A stretch of DNA of 64,000 nucleotides. Origin: JALZVT01 sp039029135 (GTDB taxonomy: Bacteria; Pseudomonadota; Gammaproteobacteria; Pseudomonadales; Azotimanducaceae). How positions within the stretch are numbered: position 1 is the stretch's first letter; each line of letters opens with the position of its first letter. Below the pieces are notes generated by a model. It was not told the DNA's origin, did no database searches, and saw only the letters and a program-made list of their open reading frames with translations. The DNA is taken from NCBI GenBank assembly GCA_039029135.1, contig JBCCGT010000001.1:186001-250000 (forward strand). Reading direction: 5' to 3'. The position numbers and the translations under genes were made by a program. Positions 10,344 through 18,046 of the stretch are shown here, one piece after another.

Positions 10344-10630
10344 CAACGACCATATTCGTCTCTACACCGGGGTTACCGATCTTCGACGAGGCCTATAGGG
10401 GATAGAGATTGCCTCATGTGGACGAGCGTTGTTTCGCCTCTGTGGCCGTACCCGCAACACCCTTGCCGATTTAGGCCCCGTTAAGCGCCCACAAGATTGT
10501 GCGAGACGACTGCAAAAGCAGAAGCAGCGTCCATCCACGCTGGCACTATGACACCGGCCTGTTTCCGACGGATTTCCGGCAACCGCCCGTTTGTGTCAAT
10601 TTGTTACAGGCGTACCGGCAAAGCGTCAGT
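10344..10630 (-). ncRNA. possible 3'UTR or small RNA ending at the 10306-10343 terminator
   Basis: This 287-nt stretch lies between the kinase stop and a textbook terminator and encodes no protein I believe. It may be a long 3'UTR of the OmpR/EnvZ-type operon, or a separate small RNA. A TTGACA occurs on the minus strand near 10595, but no good -10 follows at 16-18 nt, so independent transcription is unproven. Confidence 0.3.
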
Positions 10631-11953
10631 CTAGGCGTCCACCTCCACGGGGATAACGACGCGGGCCCGCACGCCGCCCCTCGGCGAGTCGTCAATCGAG
10701 GCGGACCAGCCGTGGGCCTGGCAAAGCTGGGCAACAATGGCGAGTCCCAGGCCACTCCCGCCGGAATGCACGCTGCGCGAGCGATCCAGGCGGAAGAAGG
10801 GTTCGAACACCTGCTCGCGGGCCTCAACCGGAATTCCCGGCCCATCGTCATCGACCAGAATTTCCAGTCCGCGTTCGTCGCTGCGAGCGACCAGGCTGAC
10901 GGTTTGCGCGTGCTGGAGCGCATTGGACACAAGATTCTGCACGACGCGACGCAGCGCGCCGACCGCAACCCGCATGCGCAGCCCATCGGGGACCGCGATC
11001 TGACACTCAATGCTCGATTCTTGCGCCGCTGCAATATCACGCAGCAGCGGCGCCACCGGCACCGCGTGCGGCAGCTCGGCGGTTCCCTTGGCAAACTGCA
11101 GTGCGTCACCGATCAGTTCATCCATGCCGATCAGATTGCGCTCGAAGCGCGCCCTGTCGGCCTCCGGCACCGAGTCTGGCAGCAGCTCGACGCCCAGCCG
11201 CATGCGTGCGAGCGGTGTCCGCAGATCGTGAGAGACGCCCGCCAACAGCGTCGTGCGATTGTCGATCAGCGCCGCGATCTCGCGTGCCATGGTGTTGAAA
11301 TTGCGCGCCAAGGACACCAGCTCGCGAGGCCCCTTTTCCGGCAGTGGCACGAAGTCGCCGCCGCCGCGGAAGGTCTCCGCAAGCTTCGACGCGCGGACCA
11401 GGGGTCGAATGATGCGCTGGACGATGAACAACGACGTCAGGAACACGATCGCGGAGACCGCGGCGATGATCACAAACGCGACATAAAACGGCGGCACGCC
11501 GAGTCGATCCTCGGAGAAGCCGAGCTGAATCTCGCGTCCGCCCATCGGCACCGTGACCCACAAGAGCCCCTCCCCGACGCGCAAATCGACGGGAATCGCC
11601 AGCTCTTCGGCCAGACTGGTCACCAGGAGTTCGGCGTACCGACGGGCAGATACCGCTCGCGGGCGCGCGCCGACGCGGCCCGTATCCGCCTCGCCGCTGA
11701 TGATGAGATCGTGCTTCTCCGCCAGCTCCAGTTCAAAGTACGGCCGTGCATCCGGCGGCAGTTCCACCCAGGTCTGCGCAAACAGAATCATCTCCGCCGC
11801 GTCCTTGGTCGCCGACTGCTGCAGAATCGGCTGCAGCACCAGACGGTCGAGGGCAAAGATGGCGGTCAACAGAATGCCGAAGGCGCTGACGCCCAGCACC
11901 AGCGAGGTGCGAGCGAGCAGCGAGCCACCGCCGATGCGCTCAGCGCTCGCCAT
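10631..11953 (-). CDS. EnvZ-like sensor histidine kinase
   Basis: A 440-aa inner-membrane kinase. Two membrane segments (about 18-40 and 155-178) bracket a periplasmic domain of roughly 110 residues. HAMP follows (about 180-232: RIIRPLVRASKLAETFRGGG ... FNTMAREI). The dimerisation/phosphoacceptor box is GVSHDLRTPLARMRLG with H242. The ATPase domain has LVSNALQHA (N box), DDDGPGIPVEAREQVFEPFFR (G1/F) and SGGSGLGLAIV (G2). The D-L-R-T-P form of the H box is EnvZ-type. It overlaps the response-regulator gene by 14 nt. The signal is unknown; the nearby OmpA-like porin is a conceivable target but this is inference. Confidence 0.9.
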   Translation of the reverse strand: MASAERIGGGSLLARTSLVLGVSAFGILLTAIFALDRLVLQPILQQSATKDAAEMILFAQTWVELPPDARPYFELELAEKHDLIISGEADTGRVGARPRAVSARRYAELLVTSLAEELAIPVDLRVGEGLLWVTVPMGGREIQLGFSEDRLGVPPFYVAFVIIAAVSAIVFLTSLFIVQRIIRPLVRASKLAETFRGGGDFVPLPEKGPRELVSLARNFNTMAREIAALIDNRTTLLAGVSHDLRTPLARMRLGVELLPDSVPEADRARFERNLIGMDELIGDALQFAKGTAELPHAVPVAPLLRDIAAAQESSIECQIAVPDGLRMRVAVGALRRVVQNLVSNALQHAQTVSLVARSDERGLEILVDDDGPGIPVEAREQVFEPFFRLDRSRSVHSGGSGLGLAIVAQLCQAHGWSASIDDSPRGGVRARVVIPVEVDA

Positions 11954-12659
11954 CAGGACAGAACATATAGCCTTTACCCCAGATCGTGCGGATGAACCGC
12001 GGCGCGCCGGGGTCGGATTCGAGCTTGCCCCGCAGGCGCGTCACCCGGACGTCGATGCTGCGATCGAATGGCGAACGCTCAGCGCCGGTCAACAAGTCGA
12101 GGATGCGATCGCGATTCAGCACCTGGTTGGGATGACGCACCAGCACGGCGAGCAGATCGTACTCCGCCGACGTTAGCGCCACGCTCTCGTCACCGCGGGT
12201 CAGCTGGTGACTGCGCGTGTCGAGGCAGAACGCCCCGAACTCGAACAGGTGGCTGTCGTCGTCCGTCTCGGACCGGTTTCCGCGTCGCAGCACGGCGCGG
12301 ATGCGCGCGAGCAGCTCGCGTGGGTTGAACGGTTTGGCCAGATAGTCGTCGGCGCCAATTTCGAGCCCAACGATGCGATCGATGTCCTCTCCCTGGGCGG
12401 ACACCATAATGATCGGTAGCGCGGAGTTGGCCTTCAGGCGCTTGGCGATAGACAGTCCGTCTTCACCGGGCAGCATCAGATCGAGCACGATGAGATCGAT
12501 GGAGCCGCTCGCCAGCGCCCGATCCATGGCGGCACCGTCCTGGGCGAGCACCACCTCGAATCCCTGCCGCTCGAGATAGGTAGCCGTCAGCTCGCGCAGC
12601 TCGGCGTCATCATCAACGACCAGTAACCGATGGATCTGCAGGGACAGGGGGCTGGACAT
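11940..12659 (-). CDS. ompR: OmpR-family response regulator
   Basis: A 239-aa regulator. The receiver domain (residues 10-125) has the acidic pair in VVDDDAEL, phosphoacceptor Asp in LIVLDLMLPGEDGL (about residue 58), Ser/Thr in IIMVSAQG and Lys in DYLAKPF. The winged-helix DNA-binding domain (about 140-235) has LTSAEYDLLAVLVRHPNQVLNRDRIL and the RSIDVRVTRLRGKLE recognition helix, then RTIWGKGYMF. The YLERQGFEV and GLEIGADDYLAKPFNPRELLARI forms are close to OmpR itself. Partner kinase overlaps downstream. The gene upstream ends 26 nt before it, so the three are probably one operon. Gene symbol is by resemblance only. Confidence 0.9.
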   Translation of the reverse strand: MSSPLSLQIHRLLVVDDDAELRELTATYLERQGFEVVLAQDGAAMDRALASGSIDLIVLDLMLPGEDGLSIAKRLKANSALPIIMVSAQGEDIDRIVGLEIGADDYLAKPFNPRELLARIRAVLRRGNRSETDDDSHLFEFGAFCLDTRSHQLTRGDESVALTSAEYDLLAVLVRHPNQVLNRDRILDLLTGAERSPFDRSIDVRVTRLRGKLESDPGAPRFIRTIWGKGYMFCPDGER

Positions 12660-12685
12660 ACCGGTAACCCTACCGGGAACCGGGG

Positions 12686-13348
12686 TCAGGGTCTTGTCTG
12701 GTCCGCCTCGGCGGGCTGCGCGGGAGCGTGCTCCGCGACCGTGCCCATTGCGCTAGCCGGCACAATATCCGACGCGGCAGCGGCATTCTCGCCGATCCCG
12801 GCCTCGCTCTGTCGACGCTCGAAACCAACGCCGAAGCGCCGCTGGCCGGGCTGCACGCGCACGACCTTGCGACGTTCGACCGCGACCACGCCGCCGTCCT
12901 GGCGACGTACGACGCCGAAGCGACGTTCGATCCGGACGCGACCGGCCGGGCGTTGCGCCGCCCCGCTCGCACGCGCGCGCATCCGCTCGCGATTTTCACG
13001 CAGGAGCGCCCGCCGCTGCAGCGGTTCCAGCTCTGCCCAGCGACCATTGAGCAGCGTCAGCTCGACGTCGCTCAGCGCGGTCAGATCACCCGGAAAGGCG
13101 GCCAGTGCGAGCGGCGTCTGCGCCACCGTCTGTGCAAGAAGGGGTACGTTCGGATCGGCCGGGGTCGATGCCGCGGCCAAAGGGGATAGCGTCGTTTCCA
13201 TCGGCGCGGCAGCGTCGGCGTGCAGCACCTGCGGGGTGAGGGCAACGCAGGCCGCCAGCAGACTGAGCCTTGCGGCGGCGACAACGCCCGGCAACAGGCC
13301 CAGAAGGCCCGCCGGTTGGGGTGCTATGGCGGCTGCGCGTGGCGTCAA
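12686..13348 (-). CDS. small exported DUF3106-like protein
   Basis: A 220-aa protein I do not fully recognise. The start is uncertain: TTG at 13348 is used, and an in-frame TTG about 17 codons later would also leave a signal peptide (hydrophobic ARLSLLAACVALTPQVLHADA). Residues about 88-122 (LTALSDVELTLLNGRWAELEPLQRRALLRENRERM) resemble the W-x-x-L-x-P-x-Q-R repeat of DUF3106. The C-terminal half is Arg-rich then Ala/Glu-rich and looks disordered. It precedes the OmpR-like gene by 26 nt on the same strand and may share its promoter. Several overlapping frames are open here, so the call is moderate; the W/Q-R motif decided the frame. Confidence 0.55.
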   Translation of the reverse strand: MTPRAAAIAPQPAGLLGLLPGVVAAARLSLLAACVALTPQVLHADAAAPMETTLSPLAAASTPADPNVPLLAQTVAQTPLALAAFPGDLTALSDVELTLLNGRWAELEPLQRRALLRENRERMRARASGAAQRPAGRVRIERRFGVVRRQDGGVVAVERRKVVRVQPGQRRFGVGFERRQSEAGIGENAAAASDIVPASAMGTVAEHAPAQPAEADQTRP

Positions 13349-13491
13349 GTGTTGTCCAACTGACCCGGTAAGTACCGATTAGGACACAGTGTCGTCCGAC
13401 CTAGCAACGGCAGATCCGTTTCAATGTGTAACACCCTGTCTGCGAAGAGGCCGGGGCTGGGACCGGCCGGCGTCGTGCCCGTACAACATCC

Positions 13492-13525
13492 AGAAAAGAC
13501 AACGAGGCGCCAGGCGCCCCGTTGT
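13492..13525 (-). terminator. rho-independent terminator after the thiolase gene
   Basis: On the minus strand a 13-bp inverted repeat (ACAACGGGGCGCC / GGCGCCTCGTTGT, one G-U pair, very short loop, 13499-13525) is followed by CTTTTCT. It lies about 60 nt past the thiolase stop. Confidence 0.75.
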
Positions 13526-13587
13526 CGGGCCTGCTTTGCCGCAGCGAAACAGGCGGTTTGGCGATAGCCCCAAGAGGGGCTAGCGGC

Positions 13588-14772
13588 TTACGCGCGCTCG
13601 AACAATCCAGCAGCACCCTGGCCGCCGCCGATGCACATCGTGACGACGCCGTAGCGCTTCTCGCGGCGCTGCAGTTCGCGCAGGATGTGGCCTGTGGTCC
13701 GCGATCCGGTCATGCCGAACGGGTGGCCGATGCTGATGCTGCCGCCGTTGACGTTGTACTTCTCGTTGTCGATACCCAGCGCATCGCGACAGTACAGGCA
13801 CTGCGAAGCGAACGCCTCGTTCAGCTCCCACAGGTCGATGTCGTCCTGATCGATACCTGCGTTCTTCAGCAGCCGCGGAATGGCGAACACGGGGCCAATG
13901 CCCATTTCGTCCGGCTCACAGCCAGCGACCGTGAAGCCGCGGAACACGCCCATCGGCGACAGGCCGAGCTGGTTCGCCCGCTCTGCGGTCATGAGCAGCG
14001 TCATGGACGCGCCGTCGGACAGCTGCGATGCGTTACCGGCCGTCACCGAACCGTCTTCTTCGAACGCCGGCGGCAGCTTACCGAGGCCTTCGAGCGTCGT
14101 GTCGGGACGGTTGCACTCGTCCTTGTCCACCATCACCTCGACCTTGCTTTGGTCGCCCGTCTCTTTGTCGACTTTGAGCATGGTGGCCTTCATGGGCGTG
14201 ATCTCTTCGCCGATCCAGCCCTGGTCAACCGCATTGGCGTAGCGCTTCTGGGACTGCAGCGCGTACTCGTCTTGTGCCTCGCGGGTCACCTGATAGCGCC
14301 GCGCAACGACCTCAGCCGTGTTGCCCATGGCCATAAAGATGTCCGGCTTTTCTTCCAGCAGCACCGGGTTCAGCTCCGCCTTGCCCGCCTCCTGGCGCGT
14401 GCGCATGGAGATGGAATCGGCGCCGCCGGCCATCGCGATGTCGGTCTGACCGGAAGCAATCTGCGTCGCGGCGATCGCGATCGATTGGAGGCCAGAGGAG
14501 CAGAAACGGTTGATGGTCTGACCCGCCGTGGTCACCGGCAGCTTGGACAGGACGACGGCCAGGCGCGCCAGGTTGCCATCCTGCTCGCCGGCGTGACTTG
14601 CGGCGCCAACGACCACGTCCTCAACTTCATTCGGGTCGAGGCTGCCGTTGCGCTCCAACAGCGAGTCGATGCAATGCGCCAGCATGTCGTCGGAACGAGT
14701 CAGGTTGAAGCTTCCGCGAAAGGACTTCGCCAAGCCGGTTCTCACACTATCTACTATCACTACGTCACGCAT
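13588..14772 (-). CDS. acetyl-CoA C-acyltransferase (thiolase)
   Basis: A 394-aa thiolase carrying out the last step of beta-oxidation or acetoacetyl-CoA interconversion. Active residues: Cys91 in NRFCSSGLQ, NEAF near residue 315, His350 in GGSISIGHPFGMTGSR, and Cys380 in MCIGGGQGAAGLFE. The length is standard. The N-terminus MRDVVIVDSVRTGLAKSFRG is the usual family start. The 512 nt upstream are gene-free, and a terminator follows, so the gene is probably transcribed alone. Acetoacetyl-CoA synthetase and the hydratases in the first 8 kb could feed it. Chain-length preference cannot be read. Confidence 0.92.
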   Translation of the reverse strand: MRDVVIVDSVRTGLAKSFRGSFNLTRSDDMLAHCIDSLLERNGSLDPNEVEDVVVGAASHAGEQDGNLARLAVVLSKLPVTTAGQTINRFCSSGLQSIAIAATQIASGQTDIAMAGGADSISMRTRQEAGKAELNPVLLEEKPDIFMAMGNTAEVVARRYQVTREAQDEYALQSQKRYANAVDQGWIGEEITPMKATMLKVDKETGDQSKVEVMVDKDECNRPDTTLEGLGKLPPAFEEDGSVTAGNASQLSDGASMTLLMTAERANQLGLSPMGVFRGFTVAGCEPDEMGIGPVFAIPRLLKNAGIDQDDIDLWELNEAFASQCLYCRDALGIDNEKYNVNGGSISIGHPFGMTGSRTTGHILRELQRREKRYGVVTMCIGGGQGAAGLFERA

Positions 14773-15284
14773 GGACGGTCCTCTCTTCAGTTATTCGCCA
14801 ATGAACAATTTGCCGATACACAGCGGTTCCCGTCGCCGGGTCCCAATGGGTCGCTCGGTCCGCCCGAGCGGACATCGACGAGCGGCCTGAACACCCGTTT
14901 CCCCTCCGCCCGTCGACGGTTTCGTCACAGCGGTTCAACTCCCCAGCGGTTCAACAAGGGTTTGGGTGCAGTCGCAGGACACCGCAGCGGTGCCCGAGAC
15001 CTAACCCAAGCAGTTTACTGCACCGCAAGACATGCTCGCCAGTGCGGCAAATTCGCGGCGCGGCGACCAAAAACTTATGGCCGTATCGTGACGCGGCCAG
15101 GGCCGAGCGGGGGTGCGGGTGGGGGTCGAAGGGTTTGGACTAGCGGAGTGGGCCGAGTGAACAGCGACGCGGGATCGCGGCAAAGTGCAGTCCAGGCAGC
15201 TACAAACAAGCAGGAACGGGATCGCGGGCGGGCGCGGCGATCTGGCATTGCGCCAGACCGCCGAATAGCACCGTCTAGGGCAGT
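14773..15284. other. 512-nt gene-free region between thiolase and repeat lipoprotein
   Basis: No believable ORF on either strand. A small inverted repeat TCTGGCATTGCGCCAGA (15241-15257) just past the lipoprotein stop lacks a T run. The thiolase promoter must lie here, but no convincing -35/-10 pair is visible. Confidence 0.5.
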
Positions 15285-15773
15285 TTAGTTGCCGCCCATC
15301 TTGGCCTTGAGTTTGGCGTCGACGTCATCCGCAACGTCAGAGCCCATGCCACGCACGCCGTCGGCTGCGCTGCTGACGCCATCCGCAACGCCATCTGCCG
15401 CACGACCAGCCGCATCGACGGCATCAGAAGCGACGTTCTTGGCACCGGCAACGGCATCAGAGGCCATGTCTGCGGCACCGGAGGCGGCATCAGAGGCCAT
15501 GTCTGCAGCACCGGCGGCAGCGTCCTTGGTCGCGTCGACGACGTTCCCGGCGGCACCTTTGGTCGCATCGACCATGTTGCCGGCTGCGTCTTTGGTTGCA
15601 TCGACCATGTTGCCAGCGGCATCGGTCGTTGCGTCGACGGCGCCCTGGGCAGCATCGGTCACGCTGTCCATCGCATCGCCCATGGCGTCCTGGGCCGCAT
15701 TTCGCTCTTCGGCACACGCCGCGAGCCCCGCAATCAGCAGGCCGGCTGCCAGCGTTCTCATAACCATCGTCAT
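15285..15773 (-). CDS. lipoprotein made of 11-residue LEA-like repeats
   Basis: A 162-aa protein. GGAGA lies just upstream of ATG 15773; in-frame ATGs also occur at codons 3 and 5. The N-terminus MTMVMRTLAAGLLIAGLAAC has a lipobox (Cys20). Residues 47-123 are seven consecutive 11-mers of the form D-A-T-K-D-A-A-G-N-M-V, drifting to D-M-A-S-D-A-A-S-G-A-A, with looser copies on both sides. Such 11-mers with Lys/Asp and Ala/Val form amphipathic helices as in group-3 LEA or apolipoprotein-like domains. I expect a periplasmic, membrane-anchored helix that may protect membranes or proteins under stress. This function is inference. Confidence 0.78.
   Translation of the reverse strand: MTMVMRTLAAGLLIAGLAACAEERNAAQDAMGDAMDSVTDAAQGAVDATTDAAGNMVDATKDAAGNMVDATKGAAGNVVDATKDAAAGAADMASDAASGAADMASDAVAGAKNVASDAVDAAGRAADGVADGVSSAADGVRGMGSDVADDVDAKLKAKMGGN
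15405..15635 (-). repeat. seven tandem 33-bp coding repeats
   Basis: Each 33-bp unit encodes one 11-residue repeat of the lipoprotein. The first three or four copies (right end) are nearly identical at DNA level, indicating recent duplication; the rest have diverged. It is coding sequence, not a CRISPR array. Confidence 0.8.
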
Positions 15774-15986
15774 CTCATTCTCCAAAAAAGTGGTCACCCG
15801 ATGAATCGCGGCAAGAATAGCGGAATCGCCTGGGCCGGGCACCCACACGCGCCGCCCGAGTGTAAACACTGCGTGAAGCCACGGACCGCCAGTCCGACCG
15901 GGCACGCCTTCGTTCGCGCGCCGTATTCGGTAAACTGGTCGGCCGCCGCCGCATCAGCGCGCGCCGCCCCTACGGAGTAACCCCTA

Positions 15987-17135
15987 TTGAGTCACTACGA
16001 AAGCCCATGGCTGAACGAGGAGCTGCGCATCCTGCAGGACGCGGCGCGACGATTTTACGAGCAGGAGTTCGTGCCTCAATCCGAGCGCTGGCTGGAACAA
16101 GGCAAGGTTGACCGCGACGCCTGGACGCAGGCCGGTGCCGCCGGCTTGCTGTGCGCGGAAATGCCCGCAGAGTATGGCGGCGGCGGCGGCGACTATCGCC
16201 ACGAGACCGTAGTGATGGAAGAGATGTTCCGCGCGGGCGTCGTCGGCTTCGGCAATCAGGTACACAGCGCTATCGTCGCGCCCTACTTCCTGCACTACGG
16301 CACCGAAGAGCAAAAGCGGCGGTGGCTGCCCAAGATGGCCAGCGGCGAGATGGTCGGCGCTATCGCGATGACGGAACCCAACACGGGCTCGGACCTGCAG
16401 AGCATCCGCACGACCGCGATTCGTGACGGCGACGAGTACGTGCTCAACGGATCCAAGACCTACATCACGAATGGCCAGCATGCCGATCTGATCATCGTGG
16501 TGGCTAAGACCGATCCCGCCGAGCGCGCGCGGGGCATCTCGTTGCTCGTCGTGGAAGCCGCGCAGACCCCAGGCTTCAAGCGCGGTCGCAATCTGAAAAA
16601 GATGGGGCAGAAGGCGGCCGACACCTCCGAGCTGTTTTTCGAAGACGCCCGCGTCAGCGCCGCCAACCTGCTCGGCGAAGAGGAAGGCAAGGGCTTCTTC
16701 CAGCTCATGCAGCAACTGCCGCAAGAGCGCCTGAACATCGCCCAGGCGGCCGTCGTCTGCGCCGAGAGAGCGATCGATCTCACGCTCGACTTCGTTCGCG
16801 AACGGCAGGCCTTTGGTCAGCGTGTGCTCGATTTCCAGAACACCAAGTTCAAGCTGGCAGAGGCCAAAACAGAAACGCTGATTGGACGCAACTTTGTCGA
16901 CCAATGCCTGCTGAAACACCTCGACGGTCAGCTCGATGCCGCGACAGCCAGCATGGCGAAATACTGGTGCACCGAGAAGCAGGTGCAGATCCTGGACACC
17001 TGTGTCCAGCTACACGGCGGCGCGGGTTATATGGATGAATACGAAATCTCGCGCATGTACACCGACGCCCGCGTACAGACCATTTACGGCGGCACCAACG
17101 AAATCATGAAGGAGTTGATCAGCCGTGAGCTCTGA
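15987..17135 (+). CDS. acyl-CoA dehydrogenase
   Basis: A 382-aa flavoprotein that oxidises acyl-CoA to 2-enoyl-CoA. The start is TTG at 15987 with GGAGT upstream; no ATG fits. Motifs: AIAMTEPNTGSDLQSIRTTA (FAD/substrate loop), GSKTYITNGQHADL, ERQAFGQRVLDFQNTKFKLAE and QLHGGAGYMDEYEISRMYTDARVQTIYGGTNEIMKELISREL. The position of the medium-chain catalytic Glu (Y-E-G-T) is glycine here (YGGTNE). As in isovaleryl- and long-chain-type enzymes, the base is then expected in the middle domain. It overlaps the alpha/beta-hydrolase gene by 11 nt. Confidence 0.92.
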   Translation: MSHYESPWLNEELRILQDAARRFYEQEFVPQSERWLEQGKVDRDAWTQAGAAGLLCAEMPAEYGGGGGDYRHETVVMEEMFRAGVVGFGNQVHSAIVAPYFLHYGTEEQKRRWLPKMASGEMVGAIAMTEPNTGSDLQSIRTTAIRDGDEYVLNGSKTYITNGQHADLIIVVAKTDPAERARGISLLVVEAAQTPGFKRGRNLKKMGQKAADTSELFFEDARVSAANLLGEEEGKGFFQLMQQLPQERLNIAQAAVVCAERAIDLTLDFVRERQAFGQRVLDFQNTKFKLAEAKTETLIGRNFVDQCLLKHLDGQLDAATASMAKYWCTEKQVQILDTCVQLHGGAGYMDEYEISRMYTDARVQTIYGGTNEIMKELISREL

Positions 17136-18003
17136 GATCCATGGGCCAACCTCCCACATCTACTTCTCACAGCGCTTACGCCTGCACTATGTCGACTGGG
17201 GCAATCCGGACGCGCCGCCGATGCTGCTCATCCACGGCGGCCGCGATCACTGCCGCAACTGGGACTGGTTTGCGCAGCGTTATCGCGATCGCTATCACAT
17301 CATCGCCCCAGACCTGCGTGGCCACGGCGACAGCGAATGGCTGGTCGGCGGTAACTACGACCACATCGACTACATCTACGACATTGCCCAACTGCTGCAT
17401 CAGACCCAGATGACGCCGCTGACGATCGTTTCCCACTCGCTGGGCGGTTCGATCGCGCTGAACTATGCAGGCCTGTTCCCGCAGAACATTGATCACCTAG
17501 TGGCCATCGAAGGGCTAGGCCCGCCCCCGCAGATGATCGAAGAGCGCTTCAACCAGCCGCTGCACAAGCGCGTCACCAATTGGATCGACGACATGCGTCA
17601 GGTCGCGGGGCGTACGCCGCGTCGCTATCCGACGGTCGAGGAAGCCTTCGAACGCATGCAGGCTGAGAATCCGCACCTGACCGCCGAGCAGGCGCGCCAT
17701 CTGACGATTCACGGCGTGAATCGCAATGAGGACGGCACCTATTCGTGGAAGTTCGACAACTACATTCGCGCCTTCCCACCGCTCGGCATACCCTTCGACG
17801 AACAGGCCAAGCTGCACGGCCGAATCGACGCGCCCGTGCTGCTGGTGCGCGGCGCAGAGTCCTGGGCATCGGACCCCGAAGACGACGGTCGAATCGCACG
17901 CTTCAAGAACGCACGGCTCGCCACCATCGAGAACGCTGGCCACTGGGTACATCACGACCAGCTCGACGAGTTTTGCGCGCACGTCGACACGTTCCTGGCG
18001 TGA
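17125..18003 (+). CDS. alpha/beta-hydrolase
   Basis: A 292-aa hydrolase of the epoxide-hydrolase/haloalkane-dehalogenase-like class. The oxyanion segment is LLIHGGRDHCRNWDWFAQ, the nucleophile Ser is in IVSHSLGGSIALNYA (about residue 102) and the terminal His is in NAGHWVHHDQLDEF. The acid is probably an Asp after LLVRGAESWASDPED. A lid of about 80 residues lies between strands 6 and 7. A Ser nucleophile argues for esterase or C-C hydrolase rather than dehalogenase. The GTG start overlaps the acyl-CoA dehydrogenase by 11 nt, so the two likely act in one catabolic pathway; substrate unknown. Confidence 0.88.
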   Translation: MSSEIHGPTSHIYFSQRLRLHYVDWGNPDAPPMLLIHGGRDHCRNWDWFAQRYRDRYHIIAPDLRGHGDSEWLVGGNYDHIDYIYDIAQLLHQTQMTPLTIVSHSLGGSIALNYAGLFPQNIDHLVAIEGLGPPPQMIEERFNQPLHKRVTNWIDDMRQVAGRTPRRYPTVEEAFERMQAENPHLTAEQARHLTIHGVNRNEDGTYSWKFDNYIRAFPPLGIPFDEQAKLHGRIDAPVLLVRGAESWASDPEDDGRIARFKNARLATIENAGHWVHHDQLDEFCAHVDTFLA

Positions 18004-18046
18004 AGACCGGGGCACGCACAGCCTGCGCGTTGCGCGTCCGGACGAG

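Noticed and set aside
10499..11995. A 498-codon open frame on the plus strand
   Set aside because: Antisense to the histidine kinase; Arg/His/Gln-rich with no domain.
15241..15257. Inverted repeat TCTGGCATTGCGCCAGA downstream of the repeat lipoprotein
   Set aside because: Stem is only 6 bp and no T run follows on either strand, so I do not call it a terminator.
13522..15288. A 588-codon open frame on the plus strand
   Set aside because: It lies antisense to the thiolase, is Arg/Ala/Leu-rich and has no recognisable domain; the minus-strand thiolase has all catalytic motifs.
15405..15635. Regular 33-bp spacing resembling a CRISPR array
   Set aside because: Units are directly adjacent with no spacers and encode a continuous 11-residue repeat.
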